A stretch of DNA of 64,000 bases from Alkalicoccus luteus (GCA_052061695.1 JBPZEY010000005.1), one strand, 5' to 3'. Shown: positions 26,961 to 36,166, counted from the stretch's first letter. Numbers and translations: made by a program. Notes: generated by a model from the letters alone, not told the origin.

Positions 26961-29048
26961 TTATTCGAAAGAAATACCGCTTCCATATTCAAACAGAGTG
27001 CCGCCGTCCGGATCCGGAATTGTGACCGGCAGGGTGCCAGTTGGATTCGCTTCGCCAAACAGAACGGCTGCGGTTGCGCGGAAGCTCGCGTCGCGGAAGC
27101 CGTACTGGGCGAGGTACGCATCGACGTCCGGGTAGGCCATGATGTCATACGGGTTGCGGATCGCAACGGCCGCCACATCGTCCTTCATGTCCATCACCTC
27201 AGCATACATCTGCATCACCGCATTGTCTGCGCTTCGCTGGGCAACAGTCGCTGTGGTGGAGCCGATCACAACGTGGTCTGCCGCTTCAATCGTGCTGCGC
27301 TGTTCATCTGTGAGGCTGCTCTGCCCGGAAAGGTTCACTGCATCGACGTGCTCATGATGCTCGCCAACAGCTGAAACCAGGCTGTTCAAATAGGTCGTTC
27401 CGACGACGGCAATGCGCTCTTCCGCATCCGGCGTGAGCGGGAGCACGTCATCGTTTTTCAGCATCGTCACCGCATCATCGGCGATCGTCTGCTCGACAGC
27501 CAGATGGGAGTCCTGTCCGATCGTATCCAGTGCACCCTGCTTTCCTTCTGCAGGGTCCTGCGGGGATTCCTGCTTGAAAATACCGCGCTCGACCTTTAGC
27601 GTCAGAATACGTTCGACGGATTCATCCAGCTCCGCTTCTGAAAGCTCACCGCCGTCTACTGCATCCAGCACACCGTCGACGACTTCTTCCAGTCCGACAG
27701 GCATGAGAATGATGTCCGCACCAGCGTCAATCGCCCGAATCGCGGCATCAACCGGGCCGAAGTGATCCGTAATCGCATTCATGTTCATCGCATCGGTCAT
27801 GACAACACCGTCATAGCCAAGCTCACCGCGCATCAGGTCCGTCAGCACGGTGCGGGAAAGCGTCGCCGGAATCGAAATCTCCGTTCCGTTCTTTTCGGAA
27901 ATTGCTTTATCTCCGTCAATTTGCGGGAACGTGACGTGTGCCGTCATCACCGCATCCAGTCCAGCGTTCATCGCCTGCTGGAAAGGGTACAGCTCCACGT
28001 CCATAAGCCGGTCTAAATCATGCGGCACTTCCGGCAGACCGAGATGCGAATCAACCGAGGTGTCGCCGTGACCAGGGAAATGCTTGGCCGTCGCTGCAAT
28101 ACCGTTTTGCTGCAGGCCGTTGATATAGGAGACGCCCATGTCCGCTACCAGCTGCGGATCTTCCCCGAAGGAACGCACGCCGATAACGGGGTTATCCGGA
28201 TTGTTATTCACGTCCACAACCGGAGCGAGGTTCGTGTTAATGCCGAGTGAGGACAGCTCCGCTCCGATGACGTCACCTGCTGCTTCTGCAAGCTCCAGAT
28301 TCCGGGTTGCGCCGAGCGCCATATTGCCCGGCAAATCCGTGCCTGTCTGCAGGCGGGTGACGATCCCGCCTTCCTGGTCAATGGTTACGAGCATACCGAA
28401 CTTTTCTGCTGCTTCCTGATAGTCATGAACGAGCTGGTACGTCTGCTCCGTTTCCACGACGTTTTCTGCAAATAAAATCACGCCGCCTAAATGATAGTCT
28501 TCAACGAGCTGCTCAATTTCCGGCAGCATTTCCGTTACTTCCTGACCATCGTAATGACGGAAGTCCGGCATCATCATCTGTCCGACTTTTTCTTCAAGTG
28601 TCATGCCTTCAACTGCCCCGTCCACGATGTCGTAGCGCTCACCGGTCTGCGGGACAAGCTGGGCTTCAACAGGCGGCGGACCTCCCCCGTCTCGCGCATC
28701 TGGATTCGGCTTATAGTCCACTGCGATCCGGTCGGTGTACTCCCCGTCCGTCACCGAAATAAACGAACGGCCGCGCTGGCCGGTCATCTCAACGATGCCG
28801 CTGTCGTCAACGGTTGCCACGTTCTCATTCGTCGAGCTCCATTCAAGCCCATCTGCCCGTTCGGTGAAATGTCCGTCCTCATGCACGGCGAGCGCCCGGA
28901 GATCCAGTCCTTCCTCCAGATCAGTGTCCACACCCGGTACGTTTTGATACAAAATCAAGTCCCCGTCTGATTCCTGTGCCACAGCGGCAGGCGCTGCGTG
29001 CGTGAGTAGCATCGTGCCTGCCAGTACGGAAAGTGCTGCTTTTTTCAT
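26961..29048 (-). CDS. nagZ: Exo-beta-N-acetylglucosaminidase NagZ (GH3, YbbD-like)
   Basis: 695 residues, secreted (signal peptide to ~24). A bacterial Ig-like Big_2-type segment (~30-110) precedes the GH3 barrel. KHFPGHGDTSVDSH (~320-333) carries the His/Asp pair used as general acid/base in NagZ enzymes, and TDAMNM (~416) the Asp nucleophile; the C-terminal alpha/beta sandwich follows. It removes GlcNAc from peptidoglycan fragments outside the cell. It lies two bases after amiE and in the order namZ-amiE-nagZ, so the three act together on cell-wall debris. Confidence 0.92.
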   Translation of the reverse strand: MKKAALSVLAGTMLLTHAAPAAVAQESDGDLILYQNVPGVDTDLEEGLDLRALAVHEDGHFTERADGLEWSSTNENVATVDDSGIVEMTGQRGRSFISVTDGEYTDRIAVDYKPNPDARDGGGPPPVEAQLVPQTGERYDIVDGAVEGMTLEEKVGQMMMPDFRHYDGQEVTEMLPEIEQLVEDYHLGGVILFAENVVETEQTYQLVHDYQEAAEKFGMLVTIDQEGGIVTRLQTGTDLPGNMALGATRNLELAEAAGDVIGAELSSLGINTNLAPVVDVNNNPDNPVIGVRSFGEDPQLVADMGVSYINGLQQNGIAATAKHFPGHGDTSVDSHLGLPEVPHDLDRLMDVELYPFQQAMNAGLDAVMTAHVTFPQIDGDKAISEKNGTEISIPATLSRTVLTDLMRGELGYDGVVMTDAMNMNAITDHFGPVDAAIRAIDAGADIILMPVGLEEVVDGVLDAVDGGELSEAELDESVERILTLKVERGIFKQESPQDPAEGKQGALDTIGQDSHLAVEQTIADDAVTMLKNDDVLPLTPDAEERIAVVGTTYLNSLVSAVGEHHEHVDAVNLSGQSSLTDEQRSTIEAADHVVIGSTTATVAQRSADNAVMQMYAEVMDMKDDVAAVAIRNPYDIMAYPDVDAYLAQYGFRDASFRATAAVLFGEANPTGTLPVTIPDPDGGTLFEYGSGISFE

Positions 29049-29050
29049 CG

Positions 29051-30364
29051 CTATTCTCCTCCCCTTCTATTTGCTGGATGTGCGTTGATCGAGTCGCTCA
29101 CGGCATCCATCAGTCCAAGCCGCCACGGATTAATTGACCCGCCGTCACGTGTCGGATGCACGCGGTTCGTCAGTAAAATCGCAATCATATTCGTTTCTGG
29201 ATCAATGACAAACGATGTGCCGGTAAAGCCGGTGTGACCTGCGGCTGTTGGGGCAAATTCTCCCATAAACCAGTCCCGGTTGACGTTAAAGCCGAAGCCC
29301 TGCTCCAAATCGCCGCCGGTTTGATCCGTCAACATCTCACGGACCGTGTCTGCTTCCAAAATCCGTTCTCCGTCATATACGCCGCCATTTAACAGCGCCT
29401 GTAAGAAAACCGCAAGGTCACTCGCCGTACTGAACAGACCGGCGTGGCCGACTGCCCCGCCAAGTGAATAAGCATTTTCGTCATGCACGCTTCCCCAGAC
29501 GAGTCCGCGGTCCAGTGCCGGCTGTGGCTCTGTTGCGGCAATCCGCTCCTGCAGCGCTGCCGGCGGATTAAACATCGTATCTTCCATGCCGAGCGGTTCA
29601 AAAATCGCTTCTTCCATGTACGTATCAAGCGTTTCTCCGGACACCTCTTCGATTACCTGACCGAGCAGAATCATGTTCAGATCGCTGTAAATGTATGCCT
29701 CACCCGGCTCCTCCTGCGGTGCCGTGTTATAAATCGCGTCCCATCTCGCCTGCTCGTCTTCTAAAAAGGCAAGCGGAATCCAGGCCGGCAGCCCGCTCGT
29801 ATGCGTCAGCAGCTGGCGGATCGTAAACGCCTCCTCCACTTCCGGAATGTAGTCGGCCACCTCATCATCCAGTGCGAGCTCACCTGCTTCGATCAGCTGC
29901 ACCGCGGCTGTGGAGGTGAACGTTTTTGTGAGCGAAGCGAGATCATAAATCGTGTTGGTTTCCGCTGTAATCCGCTCTGCTTCCGGCAGAAGCGCTGACG
30001 CCGCATCGTAGCGAAGCGCTTCTCCGTATGCGTCATGCTTGACGATCGTTCCTTCCTTCGCAACGAGGGCGACAGCGCCAGGAAAGAATCCTTCGGCGAT
30101 GCCTGCTTCCAGCTCCTCATCCATCTGTTCAAGCACTCGCGGATCCATCTGCACGCGCTGCGCTGGTCCTTCCTGCAGCGTGACGGACGGTCCGCCTGCT
30201 CGTTCCCAGGCCGGCACCCAGTCCGGCGCATTTGCCTGCTCTGGCAGACCCTCCAGCTGGCTCTCTTCCATGAGCTCCGGCTCCATCGACGGCGTCAGCT
30301 CCGCTGCTCCAGCCGCGGTTCCGGCTGCCAGCAGCGTAACGGCTGTGATCACTGTTTTCTTCAT
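29051..30364 (-). CDS. amiE: Serine hydrolase, AmiE-type N-acetylmuramyl-L-alanine amidase
   Basis: 437 residues, signal peptide (~20), then a class-C beta-lactamase fold: Ser144-Leu-Thr-Lys147 (ASLTKTF), Tyr226-Ser-Asp-Leu-Asn (YSDLN), and an HTG motif near 377 (AAGHTGFTG). In Bacillus the gene in this place (ybbE) cuts the lactyl-amide between MurNAc and peptide. The same fold also occurs in esterases and penicillin-binding proteins, so the name relies on the flanking nagZ and namZ. Confidence 0.85.
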   Translation of the reverse strand: MKKTVITAVTLLAAGTAAGAAELTPSMEPELMEESQLEGLPEQANAPDWVPAWERAGGPSVTLQEGPAQRVQMDPRVLEQMDEELEAGIAEGFFPGAVALVAKEGTIVKHDAYGEALRYDAASALLPEAERITAETNTIYDLASLTKTFTSTAAVQLIEAGELALDDEVADYIPEVEEAFTIRQLLTHTSGLPAWIPLAFLEDEQARWDAIYNTAPQEEPGEAYIYSDLNMILLGQVIEEVSGETLDTYMEEAIFEPLGMEDTMFNPPAALQERIAATEPQPALDRGLVWGSVHDENAYSLGGAVGHAGLFSTASDLAVFLQALLNGGVYDGERILEADTVREMLTDQTGGDLEQGFGFNVNRDWFMGEFAPTAAGHTGFTGTSFVIDPETNMIAILLTNRVHPTRDGGSINPWRLGLMDAVSDSINAHPANRRGGE

Positions 30365-30423
30365 CGCGCTCCTCCTTCAAGAAAAACGACAGGCTTTCAT
30401 TGAAAGCCCGCCGTCATCCATGC

Positions 30424-31743
30424 TTAGTTCCCGTGTCCCGGCGGGTTATTTCCGCGTCCAGGGTGATCCGGGCTTCCCGGCGATCGTCCCGGTGCGTCGT
30501 TTGATTCATAGAGCAGGTAGTCCGCACGCACATCCATGAAGTCGTCCAGCTCATCCTGCCACTTCGCAATGATCTCGTCTGCCGGCACGCCGTTTAAGAG
30601 ATCCTCCCGCACGTAGCTGTTGCCGATCAGGTTATCAAAGAAGTTTGTGCCAAGGAATTCAAACTCATTCGGGTACAGCTCGAGCATCGTCTGCACGATA
30701 TGAAGTCCCGTTTCGACCGGCTGGAACGCATCGCGGTCTTCAATATGAATCTGGACCCCGTTTGATAGCGTTCCCTGATGCTTGGAAATCGTCGGCGTAA
30801 ACGATGCCGCCCGGAATGTCACACCCGGAAGCTCCAGTGCATTCAGCTCAGCCGCAAGCTCTGTCGAATTGACAAACGGCGCCCCGAGCAGCTCAAACGG
30901 CTTCGTCGTACCGCGCCCCTCTGATGCATTCGTCCCTTCAATCAGTGCCGCTCCCGGATAGACAAGTGCCGTATCCAAGGTTGGCATGTTCGGTGACTGA
31001 AGCACCCAATGCAGCGGCGTATCGTCGTAGTACATCCAGCGCTCCCAGCCTTCCATCTCGACGACGGATAAATCAGCGTTAATATCAAACTCCTCATTAA
31101 AGAAGTAAGCAAGCTCCCCGCTCGTCATCCCGTGCCGGAGCGGAATCGGATACAGCCCGACAAACGATTCAAAGTCCGGGTCGAGCACCGGCCCTTCCAC
31201 TGCCTCCCCGTTGATCGGATTCGGCCGGTCGAGCACGACGACCGGAATGTCATATTCCTCTGCCGCTTCCATCACGTAGGCCATCGTATAAATGTACGTG
31301 TAAAAGCGCGTCCCGACGTCCTGTATGTCATACAGCAGCACGTCGACGTCTTCGAGCATCTCTTCTGTCGGCTGTCTCGTCTCACCATAAAGGCTGTATA
31401 CCGGAAGACCCGTCTGTTCATCGATGTATGACTCGACGTATTCACCTGCCTGCGCATCACCGCGGATACCGTGCTCCGGGCCGTAAAGTGCGGTCAGCTC
31501 CACATCCGGATGCTCAAACAGCACGTCGACGATGTTGTTCAGCTCCTGATCGACACCGGTCGGGTTCGTAATCAGTCCGACATTTTTCCCTTCCACAAGC
31601 TCCAGCTCATCCTCCATCAGCACGTCCACACCGAGCTTAAACTCTCCATCCTTGTTAGGCGCATTGCCCGGACTTGCGCCGGCAGTCGTCATCACGGATG
31701 CCACCAGTGCTGCAGACAGTAAAATCGACACCTTCTTTTTCAT
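30424..31743 (-). CDS. namZ: Exo-beta-N-acetylmuramidase NamZ (DUF1343, YbbC-like)
   Basis: 439 residues with signal peptide. GLITNPTGVD (~57), YGPEHGIRGDAQAGE (~90), LLYDIQDVGTRFYTYIYTM (~136) and LDRPNPI (~172) are the conserved DUF1343 blocks. NamZ splits MurNAc from the non-reducing end of wall fragments. The last ~20 residues form a Pro/Gly/His-rich tail after the domain. First gene of the three-gene unit; possible catabolite control upstream. The MurNAc uptake and etherase genes (murP, murQ, murR) that accompany this cluster in B. subtilis are absent here. Confidence 0.92.
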   Translation of the reverse strand: MKKKVSILLSAALVASVMTTAGASPGNAPNKDGEFKLGVDVLMEDELELVEGKNVGLITNPTGVDQELNNIVDVLFEHPDVELTALYGPEHGIRGDAQAGEYVESYIDEQTGLPVYSLYGETRQPTEEMLEDVDVLLYDIQDVGTRFYTYIYTMAYVMEAAEEYDIPVVVLDRPNPINGEAVEGPVLDPDFESFVGLYPIPLRHGMTSGELAYFFNEEFDINADLSVVEMEGWERWMYYDDTPLHWVLQSPNMPTLDTALVYPGAALIEGTNASEGRGTTKPFELLGAPFVNSTELAAELNALELPGVTFRAASFTPTISKHQGTLSNGVQIHIEDRDAFQPVETGLHIVQTMLELYPNEFEFLGTNFFDNLIGNSYVREDLLNGVPADEIIAKWQDELDDFMDVRADYLLYESNDAPGRSPGSPDHPGRGNNPPGHGN

Positions 31744-31763
31744 CGTAACCCCTCCTTCGTTTA

Positions 31764-31792
31764 ATAAAGCGCTTACAATTAAAGCGTTTTTG
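31764..31792. promoter_or_regulatory. Tandem cre-like sites upstream of namZ
   Basis: On minus, TGTAAGCGCTTTAT (31764-31777) and CAAAAACGCTTTAA (31779-31792) are two adjacent LacI-family type half-conserved sites. The first fits cre with about two mismatches. Both lie 20-50 bases before the start codon. Confidence 0.4.
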
Positions 31793-32002
31793 AAATAAAA
31801 TTTTACAACTATTTATAATTTTCAATCTATCATTTTAGATTTTTCCTGACCACCCTTTTTCATACGGTTTATAGGAATGAACTATGTAAAAAATCCCAGA
31901 TCCCTTCTTTCCGCTTACGTGCCCCTCACTGGTATGGTTCGTTCGCCTGCTGTCTGCGAGTCTTCAAAACAGGACAGATTCAGGTGCCTTTTTGTCCGCA
32001 GC

Positions 32003-32030
32003 AAAAAACCGCCCGATCGGAATCGGACGG
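32003..32030 (-). terminator. Terminator after the PAS-STAS gene
   Basis: CCGTCCGAT / ATCGGGCGG-type stem, T6 on minus. Bases 31793-32002 upstream of namZ hold no supported gene. Confidence 0.75.
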
Positions 32031-32039
32031 CCGTGTTTC

Positions 32040-32807
32040 TTATTTATAGACGCTTTGCGACGCCATAATTTGTTCCAGCGCCTGATGGGTCGTCTGGTAC
32101 GTTTTTAAATCCTGATCGAGCGCGCGGAAAGACATCGCAAGCGACGGTCCGATGCCGACAACGAGGCATTCGGTGCCGATCAGCTGCAGGCATTCGCACA
32201 GCTGGCGGATTGCGGATGCAAGCGTTTCGTCAAACGTGTGAATCCCGGAAAGCGCAACAATCACGTAGTCCGTCTCGGAATCCGTGCACGCTTCCAGCAC
32301 TGCCGACACGAGCCGGCTGCTGCGCTCCTCGGTCATGCTGCCGACCATCGGCACGGCGATTGTGTTTTCCCAGACGTGCATGATCGGAACAGACAGGTCT
32401 TCAAGCATTTTCTCCCGCTCCGCGTCCCGTTCTGCGGTGCGCGTCACGTCCTGCAGCATGACAACGTATCCTTCAATCGGGGCGTCCTTCGCCTGAATTG
32501 CCGTGATGACAATATCGGTGATGATTTGATCCTTAATCGTGATACGGGTCCGGTGGCCTTTTTCAAGTGACGCCATGATACGCTGCTGATGCTCCGGCTG
32601 CTCGTGAAAGTGATTCATCTGCATCCCGATCAGATCCTCAGCGCTCCCATATCCGTATAGCAAGGCGATTTCGTTAAACAGCTTTACTGCCTCGGTATTC
32701 ATCCAGGTGATGCGGTAGTCTGTATCTGCAATTAAAATGTTTTCCCCAATGCTGTCGATTGCATTCAGTAACGTTATCTGGTCCGGAAGATTTCCGATTG
32801 CGGGCAC
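32040..32807 (-). CDS. PAS-STAS protein (RsbR/YtvA-like stress sensor)
   Basis: 255 residues. An N-terminal PAS domain (~10-125: ENILIADTDYRITWMNTEA.., GYVVMLQDVT) is followed by a linker and a C-terminal STAS domain (~140-250: MHVWENTIAVPMVGSMTEE, YVIVALSGIHTFDET). The order is that of stressosome RsbR paralogues such as YtvA, but the LOV cysteine motif is absent, so it is not a flavin blue-light sensor of that kind. Start taken as GTG 32807 (AAAGAG at eight bases); GTG 32816 is the alternative. Likely input to SigB control, by family. Confidence 0.8.
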   Translation of the reverse strand: MPAIGNLPDQITLLNAIDSIGENILIADTDYRITWMNTEAVKLFNEIALLYGYGSAEDLIGMQMNHFHEQPEHQQRIMASLEKGHRTRITIKDQIITDIVITAIQAKDAPIEGYVVMLQDVTRTAERDAEREKMLEDLSVPIMHVWENTIAVPMVGSMTEERSSRLVSAVLEACTDSETDYVIVALSGIHTFDETLASAIRQLCECLQLIGTECLVVGIGPSLAMSFRALDQDLKTYQTTHQALEQIMASQSVYK

Positions 32808-32968
32808 GTTGATCACTCTTTCTGATTGTTTTCATCATCATATCATATTCACTACGTTCAAAAAGGGAGTTAGGACCGATTTTTCATGAATAATCTATTA
32901 AATGAAGACCTATTTCAAAAGTATCAATCTTTCTAGTATCGGAATGTTTTCGGAATATTACATAGATA

Positions 32969-32997
32969 TTACAAATTGAATATGATACATATATAAA
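32969..32997 (+). promoter_or_regulatory. SigA-type promoter for the LuxR-type gene
   Basis: TTACAA, 17 bp, TATAAA. Confidence 0.55.
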
Positions 32998-33027
32998 TAG
33001 AGACAATTCGAAAAGGCAGGTTTGTTT

Positions 33028-33717
33028 ATGACGATGCTGACCGAAAAAGACGTTGCAATTTTGCACGCCCCCCAGGCAACATCCGAGAAAATGAAGCAGA
33101 TCCGCTTTCCAGAACCGGTTTCCTGCTCATTTTTAACGAGCTTTGATCCGAAAGAAGCCGCCCGGTTTGATCATATTTTCGTTTACCACCCGCGCGCTGC
33201 GCTTATGCTGGAGCTCTTTCCGGAAGAATCGTCCACTATCATGAACGATCTTGAGCCGGTCATCCTCACCGATGAAGCGCATCTGGCAGAAGCGCGGACG
33301 CTGCTCGACTATCCGATTAAAGGGCTGCTGTCGATCGAATCAATGAGCGAACGACCGGAGCTGTATTTGCAGCAGCTCGAGGAATACGATTTTATCGCCG
33401 ATCCCGGCCTCAGCTTTGAAATAGCCGAGCATAACTTTCAATATAAATTCTCACAGCGCCCGATCGACTCGTTTGAATTGAACCACGAGCAGATCCCCGA
33501 GTCTGTCACGAAGCAGGAGCGTCTTGTGCTCTACTACTTGATTAACGGCTACTCCACCCAGAAAACCGCCGATGAGATGCACTATTCGCTCAAAACGATC
33601 AAGCGCTACATCGGCAATCTGATGCGCAAAACGGGCTGCACCGAGCGCACGAGCTGTATCGTTTACGCGATTCGCCACCACTGGGTGACGAGCGTTCACC
33701 GCCTGCCGGAGCGCTAG
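33028..33717 (+). CDS. LuxR/NarL-type transcriptional regulator, no receiver
   Basis: 229 residues. The C-terminal ~65 residues form a LuxR helix-turn-helix (VTKQERLVLYYLINGYSTQK, then SLKTIKRYIGNLMRKTG). The N-terminal ~160 residues do not show the Asp/Lys pattern of a phosphorylated receiver and are not a family I can name. ATG 33028 is preceded by AAAAGGCAGG. Its last 4 bases overlap the convergent gene's stop. A second receiver-less regulator of the same general build lies at 39461-40159. Confidence 0.75.
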   Translation: MTMLTEKDVAILHAPQATSEKMKQIRFPEPVSCSFLTSFDPKEAARFDHIFVYHPRAALMLELFPEESSTIMNDLEPVILTDEAHLAEARTLLDYPIKGLLSIESMSERPELYLQQLEEYDFIADPGLSFEIAEHNFQYKFSQRPIDSFELNHEQIPESVTKQERLVLYYLINGYSTQKTADEMHYSLKTIKRYIGNLMRKTGCTERTSCIVYAIRHHWVTSVHRLPER

Positions 33718-34397
33718 CGCACCGACGACGTTAATAGGAGCGTCGCCCAGCCTTCATTCGCACGGCGGGTATCCAGCAACAGCAGGCCGCCGTCGTTCTC
33801 CAGCCGGCGGTCTGCAGACCCGTCCAGCTCCTCCCAGTCGCTCTCGGCAAGCTCTTCCACAGGCAGCTGTACGACGATCGTATACACGTCACCCGTATGC
33901 GAGCGAACGTACGCATCTACGTCCTCATAAGCGTGATGCACTGCGCTCACGATCAGCTCCTGACCAGGCGGCTGAAAATCGTGATGGAGCGTCTGCGACT
34001 CTGCAGCGCCAAGCGCTTCAATGAGCGAAGCCTCCGGCATACCTGCGTAAAGCACCGCACCATTTACTTCTACCTCAAACCGGTCGTCCGCTTCCGTCAC
34101 CAACACCTCTGCATCCCACTCGTCGGCTTCCGCAAGCAGCTGATCCGGCTCACGCTCCGCCGCGGTCTGCGACTCCGGTTCCTCAGCTGGAACCTCGTCA
34201 TCGATGTCCGTTTCAAATGAGGACAGCGGTTCTTCTATATCTATTTCTACTTCAGCATCGAGCTCCTCATTCGCCAGCGCTTCCTCCGGCTCTCCGTACA
34301 CCCGGTCCAGAAACTGCGGCATAAACCACACATTAAACCCGAGCAGCACAACGACCGCACCAAGCATCACGTACCGCTCCTTCTTTCGACGCCTCAT
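33714..34397 (-). CDS. Membrane-anchored acidic hypothetical protein
   Basis: 227 residues: a basic N-terminus and one transmembrane helix (~10-28), a 60-residue Glu/Asp-rich linker, then a soluble domain (~90-225) outside the membrane. I do not recognise the domain. GGAGGAG lies eight bases before ATG 34397. Convergent with and touching the LuxR-type gene. Confidence 0.65.
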   Translation of the reverse strand: MRRRKKERYVMLGAVVVLLGFNVWFMPQFLDRVYGEPEEALANEELDAEVEIDIEEPLSSFETDIDDEVPAEEPESQTAAEREPDQLLAEADEWDAEVLVTEADDRFEVEVNGAVLYAGMPEASLIEALGAAESQTLHHDFQPPGQELIVSAVHHAYEDVDAYVRSHTGDVYTIVVQLPVEELAESDWEELDGSADRRLENDGGLLLLDTRRANEGWATLLLTSSVR

Positions 34398-34492
34398 CCA
34401 ACCGACTCCTCCTGCATAAAAATAACTATGTATATATTACTATATAACCTAAAGGATAGCCAGTAAAACAAGGACTTTCGAAAGTCAAAAAA

Positions 34493-34521
34493 CAAAAAAG
34501 ACCCATCCCGAAGGACAGGTC
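34493..34521 (-). terminator. Terminator after flagellin 1
   Basis: GACC-TCC / GGA-GGTC stem with TTCG loop, T6 on minus. Confidence 0.75.
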
Positions 34522-34532
34522 GTGAGAAGGTA

Positions 34533-35687
34533 TTAACCAAGAAGCTGAAGCACGCTCTGCGGACGCTGGTTCGCCTGAGCGAGCATAGACTGAGAAGCCT
34601 GAGAGAGAATGTTCGCACGCGTCATTTCCATCATTTCTTTCGCCATATCTACGTCACGGATACGAGACTCCGCAGCAGAAAGGTTTTCAGAAGAGTTGTT
34701 CAAGTTGGAGATTGTGTGGTCGAGACGGTTTTGGAAAGCTCCAAGCTTAGAACGTTCAGCAGATACAGCTTCAATTGCATTGTTAATCGTTGTAATCGCA
34801 GCTGTAGCCTTATCAGCACTTGTAATATCAATAGCGTCATTACCGCTACGTAGACCCAGTGCATCTGATCTCATATCATTGATGCCAACTAATATATTTT
34901 GACCAGAGTTTGCACCAATCTGGAAAGATAGCGCTTTACTTGCATCATTATTTCCCTCATCAGCAGCCTTTACACTAATCGTGATGCTGTCGCCAACTTG
35001 CATGTCTGCAAGTCCACTTAAATTAATTGCACTGCCGAAAGCTGCGTCAGTAAGCGAGCTTCCATCAGCCGCTAAAGCAGCACTCAATTCCGATGGATCT
35101 CCAATACTAAAATCATCTGCTAAATCCGTAGCGCCTGATGAAGTTCTCGTTATCGTAATAGTTCCAGATTTGTCTAAACCTTCTGCGTCCGCAGCTGCAG
35201 CTGTTACATTTGCACCAGTATTAGATTGTAAAGTAACTGTTCCATCTGCCGCTGCTTTTAATCCTTCTTTTTCGCCGTTAAGAAGTTTTTGCGTGTTGAA
35301 TTCTGTAGTGTTTGCAATTCGATCAATTTCATTAGTTAATTGGTTAATTTCTTTTTGAATTTCTTCACGATCAGATTCAGTATTTGTGTCGTTAGCAGAT
35401 TGAACTGCAAGTTCACGCATACGCTGAAGGATGCTGTGAGTCTCATCCAATGCACCTTCTGCGGTTTGAATCAAAGAAATACCGTCCTGAGCGTTACGGC
35501 TTGCCTGATCCAAACCGTTGATCTGAGCACGCATCTTCTCAGAGATCGCAAGACCTGCTGCGTCGTCCCCTGCACGGTTAATACGAAGTCCTGAAGAGAG
35601 TTTCTCCATTGCAGACTGCATGTTGTTCTGGTTAATACCCATCTGACGGTGTGTGTTCAGAGCTGAAATGTTGTTGTTGATAATCAT
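34533..35687 (-). CDS. hag: Flagellin (copy 1, long)
   Basis: 384 residues. Conserved D0/D1 ends: MIINNNISALNTHRQMGINQ at the start and the C-terminal half ending DMAKEMMEMTRANILSQAS..SMLAQANQRPQSVLQLLG. The central ~100 residues (170-290) form a variable surface domain missing from copy 2. ATG 35687 lies after ACGGAGGTCATGTAATC; the frame remains open to 35807 without a ribosome site. No SigD promoter lies right in front; upstream is a CsrA-type leader hairpin and a terminator-like hairpin after csrA1. It probably shares the csrA2 promoter or has one that I cannot see. Confidence 0.96.
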   Translation of the reverse strand: MIINNNISALNTHRQMGINQNNMQSAMEKLSSGLRINRAGDDAAGLAISEKMRAQINGLDQASRNAQDGISLIQTAEGALDETHSILQRMRELAVQSANDTNTESDREEIQKEINQLTNEIDRIANTTEFNTQKLLNGEKEGLKAAADGTVTLQSNTGANVTAAAADAEGLDKSGTITITRTSSGATDLADDFSIGDPSELSAALAADGSSLTDAAFGSAINLSGLADMQVGDSITISVKAADEGNNDASKALSFQIGANSGQNILVGINDMRSDALGLRSGNDAIDITSADKATAAITTINNAIEAVSAERSKLGAFQNRLDHTISNLNNSSENLSAAESRIRDVDMAKEMMEMTRANILSQASQSMLAQANQRPQSVLQLLG

Positions 35688-35717
35688 GATTACATGACCT
35701 CCGTGTAAGTAGTTTTT

Positions 35718-35737
35718 GGCATACATCCGTTTATGCC
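35718..35737 (-). promoter_or_regulatory. CsrA-type leader hairpin of flagellin 1
   Basis: Minus strand: GGCATA / TATGCC perfect stem around loop AACGGATG, which holds GGAUG, the core of the CsrA target. A second GGA lies in the ribosome site (ACGGAGG). The pair mirrors the two-site hag leader of B. subtilis. Confidence 0.65.
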
Positions 35738-35775
35738 GTTCGTGGCTGAGTGACGGTTGACCTTCTGCTCTACAT

Positions 35776-35837
35776 AAAAAGGACGAGCAGAGGAAAGGAC
35801 AGAACATGTATCGTTCTGCATCTTCCTCCGCTCGTCC
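35776..35837 (-). terminator. Long terminator hairpin between csrA1 and hag1
   Basis: Minus strand: a 15-bp arm starting GGACGAGC and ending in its complement GCTCGTCC, plus inner CAGAAC/GTTCTG, then TTTTT. Its 5' arm is the same GGACGAGC used by the small GGA-loop hairpin at 35830-35843, so only one can form. Confidence 0.7.
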
Positions 35838-35843
35838 TTGAGC
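35830..35843 (-). promoter_or_regulatory. GGA-loop hairpin, copy 3 (before hag1)
   Basis: Minus strand GCTC-AAGGAC-GAGC: 4-bp stem with AGGA in the loop. Third of three similar elements. Confidence 0.5.
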
Positions 35844-35853
35844 ATGAATATTC

Positions 35854-36066
35854 TTATGCTTGAAGCTGTTGAGTTGGATCCTGCTGCGCAGCTAGAAATG
35901 CAGCTGTCTGTTGCTGCTCTTCATACACCTCTCCACGCGTGATGCTCATGTGTCGAGGTGCGTCGATGGCGAGTCTCAGCTGACCTCCAGCACCTCGCAC
36001 GACCTTGACCGTGATTTCCTCATTGATAACGACGTATTCTCCAGGCTTTCTTCCTAATACCAGCAT
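35854..36066 (-). CDS. CsrA family regulator (copy 1)
   Basis: 70 residues. MLVLGRKPGEYVVINEEITV and LAIDAPRHMSITRGEVYEE keep the RNA-contact positions of CsrA (Leu4, Arg6 and the Arg of the HR/TR motif). CsrA dimers bind GGA in RNA hairpins; in Bacillus CsrA blocks hag translation and is held off by FliW. C-terminal ~15 residues are Gln-rich. ATG 36066 follows GGAGGG; the frame to 36096 is longer but lacks a site. Between csrA2 and hag1. Confidence 0.93.
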   Translation of the reverse strand: MLVLGRKPGEYVVINEEITVKVVRGAGGQLRLAIDAPRHMSITRGEVYEEQQQTAAFLAAQQDPTQQLQA

Positions 36067-36090
36067 GTTATACCCTCCTTGGCATGTGAA

Positions 36091-36158
36091 AAACAAAAAA
36101 ACGAACAGACTAAGAAACCGTCCACTGCATCCTGCAGCGCGTTTCGCTTGTCTGCTCG
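36091..36158. terminator. Terminator hairpin between csrA2 and csrA1
   Basis: Minus strand: CGAGCAGAC / GTCTGTTCG arms, GAAAC / GTTTC, inner CTGCA-GGA-TGCAG, then T7. Plus side also has T7 outside. The GGA tri-loop is itself a CsrA-like target. Confidence 0.7.
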
Positions 36159-36166
36159 TCCTGAGC
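36154..36166 (-). promoter_or_regulatory. GGA-loop hairpin, copy 2 (before csrA1)
   Basis: Minus strand GCTC-AGGAC-GAGC. Its 3' arm is also the 5' arm of the terminator at 36091-36158. Confidence 0.5.

Noticed and set aside
26714..27178. 154-codon minus frame after nagZ
   Set aside because: Overlaps nagZ and its terminator in another frame; composition is that of a shadow.
32040..32807. PAS-STAS protein as a blue-light (LOV) receptor
   Set aside because: The LOV cysteine motif is not present.
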